A stretch of 64,000 bases of DNA. Origin: Margaritispora aquatica. Its lineage: Eukaryota > Ascomycota > Leotiomycetes > Helotiales > Discinellaceae. Of the stretch, positions 57,609-64,000 are shown piece after piece (within the stretch, counting starts at the first letter, position 1; each line of letters opens with the position of its first letter). A program made the translations under genes and the position numbers. The stretch is from the NCBI GenBank assembly GCA_007644065.1, contig VJWN01000002.1:955831-1019830 (forward strand), in the 5' to 3' direction. The notes beneath the pieces were generated by a model. That model did no database searches, had not been told where the DNA came from, and worked only from the letters and a program-made list of their open reading frames with translations.

Positions 57609-60003
57609 TACTCGTCTGGAAATATGGGTTGTAGACACATCAAATATCAGCACTGAGGTCTGGAGGTGGAAATAGGAAATAACATGGGTTGTGTTGGGTC
57701 AGCTGTTAGCAGTGGTATCAGGTTGGAAATGATAGTGACAGGCGTGTTGCGCAACTTGGCAAGAAAGCTGCAGCGGAGCAGGTGTGTTTTTACCCACAAG
57801 CTGTGTGTATTAGATCTTTGCTTTCAAGTGTGTATCACTAGTTTTTTGAATGTAGTAAAAAGCCCATCGTACCTAATAATCCTAGATATATTTGCTTACC
57901 TCGTAGTCACACTCGCTTATATCTGTCACGTGATACCATCTTCACAACAAAACTTCCATCGATGTCTTTCCAGATCCGCCAGTATCTAATTGTAGAGACT
58001 ATAGCGCTAGCGCTTCCACAGTTCTTCTTGTTTAATTATAAGTATTTACAGGAGCAAAACACCTTGGATTTTGAGTTCAACCTACCAAGAAGGAAAACCT
58101 CGCGTTTAAGGTCTCCAATACCTTTGGTTCAAGTACTTTGCTTGAAGTCCCATGAAAGGAAATGGAAATCAATGATGGGAAATCTCATTTAACTACTGGG
58201 GAGGATTCAAGAGAAGCATGGCACGTTGAAAAAGCAAATCAATGAGAGAAATGGTGGTTAATTGCAGAAGTCAAAACTTGGGGTTCGTAGTGGTGTTGCA
58301 GTCGAGTGAAAACACTTGCGATTGTCCTATAACACAAAATTTTTATAGCAGAGAACCAGCGATGGTGCTAATAATTGAGACACAAAGAGGATAGTCAAAG
58401 GTACATATACTACAGAGCACATATCCTTTAAGTACAGAGTGGCCAGTAAGTCAGCGTGTCAGCCAACAAGCAAGCTCCTCCACCAAGTCAGTCAACGAAG
58501 CTTTTTAAATAAATAAGCCATTCAGCGTAGAATATTTATCAATCAGCGCACTAATTATTTAACGCTTTTACATTTCGTAATTTCGAAACTAATCTTAGTA
58601 CTAAATTTAAAGTACGGAAGTACCTAGCTTTTGAGACCTAAATTTAATTTTAGGGATAGATAGCTTAGTACCTTATGTACTTATTCTATTGCCTAAAGGA
58701 CCTACTTTTAGTACTTTTAATATCCTATAAAGTATGAAAGCTCTAAAACTTCCGAGCCGCCTTCGAATTTTGGAGTATCTGTTTTCTTCGATCAACGAGC
58801 TAACTTGGATGGTGTGGGATCCCTATCCGGTGACCTCACTAAGTCGGCCCCAGGACCCTACCCGAGAAGGGCCTCCCCGAGGATAGACTCGGTTCAAACA
58901 CTGATACTCCCGCTAATCTTCTTCAAGAAAATTCTTTTGTCTTTGAAAATTCTTGTGAAGACGATTCTGATTCGTGCAAGATTCGCTTAATCTTAGTCTT
59001 CCCTTGTCTACTCTTTTACAATACGCAAACCATCAGCACCTCTGATTGGCTATATCTTGTTGCAAAGAATATATGAGTCGCATCCACTCGCCCTCTAACT
59101 TTCCTTGGGCATGAGATTTGTATTCTGATTGCCTCAAGAGCCAATGATAGCTCTTGGCGATTTCAAATAGAGAACATTGTCCTTTAACCAATAATCGTCA
59201 GTTTTCTAGGTTTGCCTAAATCTAAGTCTTCTGCTAATAAGGTAGAGGAGGATGATTCAGTACGGTTAACTCTATCATGAATTTGCCAAGGTTCTAGAGG
59301 TACCCAGAGTTGCTAGTAGTGTTACTAGTTATTAGTTACTGGATATGAACGATGACATGATTCAACACCACGTATAGACTTATTCACTAAGCCGTAAATG
59401 CTATACATCAAAAATTCGATAAGTAGACGTGCCACTCTCATAGACATTCGTACTTCGGTCTTCGCTCACAGTTTTCGGTGATTTCCTAGCCCCTAGCCTC
59501 CCCACACATCATTTTTTCGTATATAATAGCAGATCCCCGGTCTTTGTGTTAAAGTAGATCCCGCTCAAAAACTCTCCTTTCTTCACCGAGAATACGCCAT
59601 TACTCATCAGGCATCATCAAGTACATTCTTTAAACAGCTTCTCACTCTCCTTTGATTTACCTCAAGGGGGGTCAATCTAGACTCGTTGCAGAGCTCAATC
59701 AGTCCATACATTTTGGAAGTAAGTATATGGATATCCACGAATGAGAACACTGTTAACAAGTCATTTCTTTAGGTTATCAGAGCTAGCTTTATTGTAACGT
59801 AGCTGCTACATCAAGCAAGTCACAAAACTGCTTTGCTAGAAGCAACCCCCACGAAACCGCCTCCGCTAAATCGTTGCATTGTACTTGACAATACAGTCTA
59901 ATCACTGGAATACTTCACTGTACGTGATTCAGTGCACTTTGTTAAGGGATAATTCTGATATAGTAGATCATAGCGCAACATCTAAAAGGGTTACGCCTCC
60001 ACA
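57609..60003. other. 2.4-kb AT-rich gene-free tract
   Basis: Low-complexity, TA-rich sequence (strongest at 58530-58760) interrupted by a short GC-rich patch at about 58808-58885. No intact gene, terminal repeat or transposase frame was seen. Repeat-induced point mutation of an old transposon is a plausible cause. The right end holds the leader of the following gene, with a likely 5'-UTR intron at 59719-59772. Confidence 0.45.
59719..59772 (+). other. probable 5'-UTR intron of the C2H2 gene
   Basis: A 54-nt stretch opens with a consensus donor gtaagta, has gttaac as a likely branch site and closes with tttctttag. It lies 231 bp upstream of the start codon at 60004, so it would be in the leader. 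Confidence 0.45.
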
Positions 60004-61029
60004 ATGGATGGTGCATACAATACCCAATTCAATGCAAACCTTGCCCAAGTCGAGACACACGCTCCTCAGCTAGATGCTGGTGAATTTTCTAACTTTCTCC
60101 CCGGATTCGAGCAGTTGGGAGACATCACATCTGGACAGAATCTCCCGTACAGCTTCCCTTCTCTCGGCCATATTGATAACGGGGATGGAATGAATGTCGC
60201 GCATCAACATGTGATGCAACAGCATGGAGACTATTCCGACAACACATTCATTGACACGTATAAATTTACACTGCAGCAAGCAACCTTTATCTGGGAGACT
60301 CAAGTCACCCCATCTCAACCATTGCAACAAGGGGCAACGAACCAGAACCCAGCGGTCCTTACACCAGCAGGAGGTTTTGCCAGTCACCAAAGTCCTACTT
60401 ATAACCCAGCTGCGAACGGCATATTTTTAGAACAACAAAGAGCACCTCGGTTCATGCCCACGGCCAGCGATTATGCTGCGTCCTTTGTATCGCGCTTGCA
60501 GACTGAGCAAGCTCTTCCGAGTGTTCTGTCTAATCCCAACATGGATGGAAATTACAACCTGCCAACTGGGCAGGCTTTTACAAGTCTTCCACCTACTCCC
60601 AGCGCGGGTGGACCTTACGGTTTGCAAAATCAGCAGGTTCATAATTTGTCAGCCACGCAGGCTTTCCTGAGTCGTCCGCCCAGAATTGGTGGATTCAATA
60701 CATCGTTTGAAGCCAGTGGTTACAATACGCACTTTGGACCCTATGGCTACACTATGGCAAATGATGAATCACCAGAAACATCTTTAAATACTACTAGCTC
60801 GATTGGCGTCTCTCCATCTCTCCATGTTGGTGCAGATGCTGAACCAAATCAGTACATGTTTCCACAAACGGCGGTTTCTGCCAGGTCCAACCCAAGCCCA
60901 GCCCTAATCCAATCATCAGCTGCTCAAGCAGACTCGACAAAATTCAGTTTCAGCAGATGTACTATCTGCAAGGAAATTTTCCGAGGTGAGAGGGGATTGG
61001 GTAGCCATACAAGGCAGAAACACCCATAA
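60004..61029 (+). CDS. low-complexity protein with one C-terminal C2H2 finger
   Basis: Single-exon frame of 341 residues starting MDGAYNTQFNANLAQVETH. Most of it is Gln/Asn/Ser/Pro/Gly-rich and probably disordered, with aromatic spacers (GYNTHFGPYGYTM). The last 24 residues form one zinc finger, C-x2-C-x12-H-x4-H (CTICKEIFRGERGLGSHTRQKH), ending two residues before the stop. Such proteins are common in filamentous fungi; a DNA- or RNA-binding regulator is likely but no family is recognised. A decayed relative-like locus lies 2.4 kb upstream. The frame is long and ends on a domain boundary, which supports it being real. Confidence 0.7.
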   Translation: MDGAYNTQFNANLAQVETHAPQLDAGEFSNFLPGFEQLGDITSGQNLPYSFPSLGHIDNGDGMNVAHQHVMQQHGDYSDNTFIDTYKFTLQQATFIWETQVTPSQPLQQGATNQNPAVLTPAGGFASHQSPTYNPAANGIFLEQQRAPRFMPTASDYAASFVSRLQTEQALPSVLSNPNMDGNYNLPTGQAFTSLPPTPSAGGPYGLQNQQVHNLSATQAFLSRPPRIGGFNTSFEASGYNTHFGPYGYTMANDESPETSLNTTSSIGVSPSLHVGADAEPNQYMFPQTAVSARSNPSPALIQSSAAQADSTKFSFSRCTICKEIFRGERGLGSHTRQKHP

Positions 61030-61486
61030 ACGACAGAATCACAAAATCGCATTAGGTGAAACAGCTGTGCCCAGGCTAGTCCTTTAACTTTCGCTGCACT
61101 CGCTAAACGATGGGATATTTGACCTACAATCGCTGAAAAGGAGACTTAGACTAAGAAGAAGGGGACAGCATCAATCGGTAAGTCATTGCAACCCTAGAAG
61201 ATAAAGAATCAAAAGACTAACGGCTAGCCAGACAGCTGCTAGACACTTCCAAACTCTGAGAGTGCCATTTTTCTTGATTGATATGCTTTCTCACTACCCA
61301 CAACACACCTGCGAAGTATCTCGAATGAAAAGAAAAAACAATCGAGCAAAAATGCGTTCTCAAATCTACATCAGGACCACATGAAGTTATGACGATGGTC
61401 CCTGATATCTACAATCACCTGCGCATATTAGCAACAGCATATGGTAAGCATGGATCCATACTCACCAAACCCATGCATACAACAAG
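61030..61486. other. intergenic region, no gene seen
   Basis: About 0.46 kb between convergent genes; 3' UTR space. Nothing recognised. Confidence 0.45.
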
Positions 61487-61759
61487 CTAATACGATGTGA
61501 CAGGTGGTGGTACATATGTTCTCTGTACCTGCGATGCATTCGGTACTCGACTGCCACCTGCCATTTCGACATCCGCATCCTCGCTTGCGACCGCTGTGTC
61601 TTCCGCTAGCTCTCTCTGTCTCTTTCTTTCGTCCCATTCTGCTCTCTCTTGAGCGTTGCCCTTAGACCATGTTCGGGGGAACCACCAGCAGACGAAGGCG
61701 AACATAACGACGCAAATGGCAGCCAGTACCGCTACTGGGATGACAACCTGTTGGATCAT
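61487..61759 (-). CDS. small single-pass membrane protein
   Basis: A 90-residue frame starting MIQQVVIPVAVLAAICVV: a short lead, one hydrophobic segment (about residues 5-24) ending in WWFPRTW, then a charged tail with NAQERAEWDERKRQRELAE and a Pro-rich end. The N-terminal hydrophobic segment with a charged tail predicts a single membrane span. An earlier in-frame start at 61852 would add 31 Lys/Ser-rich residues. The layout is typical of conserved small fungal membrane proteins, but I do not recognise a family. Confidence 0.55.
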   Translation of the reverse strand: MIQQVVIPVAVLAAICVVMFAFVCWWFPRTWSKGNAQERAEWDERKRQRELAEDTAVASEDADVEMAGGSRVPNASQVQRTYVPPPVTSY

Positions 61760-62848
61760 GTTAGAGGATGTTTGAAGCCTTGGGTTGTTTTTGGATGTGA
61801 TGGATTTTTTCTTTAGGAAACTGAATGTACCGCATTGTTTGTCATGTTTCACTCCGTATTCTTCAAAATTGGTGATGCTGAGATGCAGTGAAGTCCGGTG
61901 TGCAATTGGTACTGAACGCGAGAACGATTCAAGTGGTAATTCTCGTATCTATACCAAAGACAGAAGGGAAATATAAAACAAGCTTTGTGGATTGGCAGCC
62001 ATCCTCGTTAATGTACGCCAACAGCCTGGGGTACTGGGGATGAGGGGTGAGTGGACTTGATTCCCAATCTAGCGAAAAGCTGGACGGCAGCAAACATCCG
62101 CAAGCATCACATTGGTTGTCGTGCGCCACCGACTTCATTCACTCGGCCCTTTTATGTGCTGAAGCGAAAGGCAGACGGCATATTTGGATTTCCCTAGATG
62201 TGAACTGGTAAGACTGATAATAAGTACCATGGTCTTTCATAAATGGCCCGAATGCGCGCAGTGCCAATCAACAAGGACCCTATCTTCGGTCCCGATACAG
62301 TCTCATGTCCGTGTCAGCTGCTTCAAAGATTTCTCTTATGTATCGTAAGTCTCATTTTGTGTTTACGGATTCTTGCTACGCGAATTGAAGGAGGTAGACC
62401 AGCTAGGGAGGCGGATACAAAGCAGCATCGTCGTACTCATACCGAACATAAACCAACATATTATCGAAAAATCCCTTCTCAGATGTTCCAAGCTTAGAAC
62501 CACTTCTATAGTATATCGTACAGCAGTATTGTGTCCAGGTGGAAGATTCATATACATGAAATATGTAGTATGTCCTCAAGTGGGTGCTCGCTTTTAGCTT
62601 GAACCAAATCATATGCGAGCGTCGTGCTTGCACAATCAAGTTCAATCTTTCAATGAAGATGCCAAGGTTGACGTGTAGGCACAAAACCTCCTTAGAGGCA
62701 TGATCTACCAAGTACTTGGTTGGTTTTGTCGTCACCAGGCATTCGATATGGCACTTGCACAAGCTGCAATTTCATCCTCCATACATCTGGAGATATGAAG
62801 GCAAAGTCTGGGTCATCTCCAGGTTACGAAGAAGTTCAAGTGTATCAA
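61760..62848. other. intergenic region, no gene seen
   Basis: About 1.1 kb. Short open frames on both strands (62243-62597 and 62363-62762) overlap each other and have no family resemblance. Confidence 0.45.
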
Positions 62849-64000
62849 TCAGCCATATCTGCGGACACGCCTGTGTTTGGGTATCTCCTCTAATCGCACT
62901 CTGTCCTCAGGATCATCGACCTCGATTATTCCAACACGTTCGATCATCTCCTTCTTCAACTCCTCGACCACAACTATGATCACATGAGGTGTCTCATTGC
63001 TCAGTACCTTCTTTTTTGTTGCCGGGTGGATGCGTGTCTTCAGACGATCTCCGAGGATGAATGCACTCCATAGATTTTTCAGCATTCTTGCATGGAACTC
63101 ATCTCCTATTGAAGTAGGTGTTGTAATATGAAAGGGAGCATAGATTGGCTCTCCACTACTCATCTCAAATACGGCTTCCCATTTGGAGATCATCTTGACC
63201 TCTCGGTTGGCATCTGGCTTCGCCAGGCGAAATCTCACGTAAAAGAAATCGGCCTTGATGAAGACATACGGCTCTGGGTTCTTTGGAAAGACATCAATAG
63301 CAGTAGCGTCGCAAAATGTGCCAAGATCCATTTGAGACGTAAATATTGAATCAATCCATATCTTTACTCCATGGTTATTCTCAATGTAGCCCGTGTTCTC
63401 AGGAAGCGGACTTAGTGTACCAAACCAGCCAGCCCAGGACCAACTTGGGAACCCTGGACGACGTTTAAGACCCCCAGAAATGTGCCAGCAGAGGCCGGTG
63501 AGAAATTGTTCAGTACGAGTAGAAGTACGAGTTTCCTGGTCCACAGCGGAGTTGTAGGTGATGTCCGGAACCATAGGTATGCCCCAATAATGCCGAAACG
63601 AGTCGTATATGCTCTCAAAGGCATGGAATGTGCCCATGATCCCATTTAGGATATCCTCTGGCCGAGTCAGTTGACGTCGTGTGTATATTGTAATATGGTC
63701 AAACACTGCACTGAACGGATCTTTAGTCTGTCTGATTCTGGAGAATAGTCCAGGTCTGTTCCATTTTGAAAACATCTTCAACTCCTTCGTATGAAGAAGT
63801 TCCAAAGGGCTAGCCATAGAATCTTTGCAGCGCATGCCGGCACACTCGAAATAAATCTGACTCTTGCAAAAGAAAATACGACGTCTGGAAAGTGAAACTT
63901 CCTGATATGTCCACCCTCTGCTATTCCAGACCGAGTCGGTAATCTCGGCAGCTGGGTGAGGAGGCACGTAGCTGTGCAGTACATTCCCTATAGATATTGT
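62849..64000 (-). CDS. HET-domain protein, 3' part (runs off right edge)
   Basis: The frame is open from the window edge (64000) to a stop at 62849, so the 5' part of the gene is missing. The visible 383 residues contain the last conserved block of the heterokaryon-incompatibility domain, NSRGWTYQEVSLSRRRIFF followed by YFECAGMRCKD. After it comes the usual variable C-terminal region, with DILNGIMGTFHAF and the PSWSWAGWFG motif that is common in HET proteins. This class triggers cell death when genetically different hyphae fuse; the partner and specificity are unknown. No lesion is seen in the visible part. An upstream intron beyond the edge is possible. Confidence 0.85.
   Translation of the reverse strand, partial: TISIGNVLHSYVPPHPAAEITDSVWNSRGWTYQEVSLSRRRIFFCKSQIYFECAGMRCKDSMASPLELLHTKELKMFSKWNRPGLFSRIRQTKDPFSAVFDHITIYTRRQLTRPEDILNGIMGTFHAFESIYDSFRHYWGIPMVPDITYNSAVDQETRTSTRTEQFLTGLCWHISGGLKRRPGFPSWSWAGWFGTLSPLPENTGYIENNHGVKIWIDSIFTSQMDLGTFCDATAIDVFPKNPEPYVFIKADFFYVRFRLAKPDANREVKMISKWEAVFEMSSGEPIYAPFHITTPTSIGDEFHARMLKNLWSAFILGDRLKTRIHPATKKKVLSNETPHVIIVVVEELKKEMIERVGIIEVDDPEDRVRLEEIPKHRRVRRYG

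Overview
The window is nuclear DNA of a filamentous ascomycete (Pezizomycotina). The genes are broken by short introns, mostly 45-120 nt, with GT-AG ends and CTAAC-like branch sites. It carries a Zn2Cys6 regulator and a HET-domain gene, and its housekeeping proteins are the fungal forms. Leotiomycetes is my best guess for the class, from the flavour of the proteins only; I could not test it. I see no tRNA, rRNA, CRISPR array or intact transposon.

Region 1 (1-16 kb) is core. It holds uroporphyrinogen decarboxylase (HEM12, +), a seven-exon Zn2Cys6 regulator (-), the farnesylated Ydj1/Mas5-type Hsp40 (-) with a textbook heat-shock element upstream, cytosine deaminase (FCY1, +), proteasome subunit beta-2 (PUP1, -) and, divergent from it, the FG-nucleoporin Nup159 (+). 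Region 2 (16-20.1 kb) is a small accessory island: a membrane-anchored lectin-like beta-propeller protein and an unusual Vps4-like AAA ATPase with an EH/EF-hand-like N-terminus in place of an MIT domain and without the usual arginine fingers. Region 3 (20.6-51.2 kb) returns to core genes: a type I metacaspase, MCM4 (MCB-type sites upstream), a 1167-residue coiled-coil protein of unknown function, the giant ribosome-biogenesis protein UTP20, the divergent CwfJ-family gene DRN1, a SNF2-family ATPase, the inositol-phosphosphingolipid phospholipase C ISC1 and a WDR5/Swd3-type WD40 protein.

Region 4 (51.5-64 kb) looks accessory: lower gene density, AT-rich spacers and decayed genes. It contains a broken 2-oxoglutarate/Fe(II) dioxygenase pseudogene, an intact phosphatidylserine-decarboxylase-like enzyme that resembles the PsiD tryptophan decarboxylase type, a broken low-complexity C2H2 gene, an intact low-complexity single-C2H2 gene, a small membrane protein and the 3' part of a HET-domain gene that runs off the right edge.

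All exon-intron models were assembled by eye from frame, splice signals and family knowledge. Every multi-exon CDS listed sums to a multiple of three. Start and end are gene spans (start to stop codon); exons are given in the evidence. Two introns appear to use GC-AG ends. The most interesting items are the EH-like/AAA protein without arginine fingers, the PsiD-like enzyme, the decayed dioxygenase, the tandem GC-rich hairpins near 27.4 kb and the long unknown coiled-coil protein.
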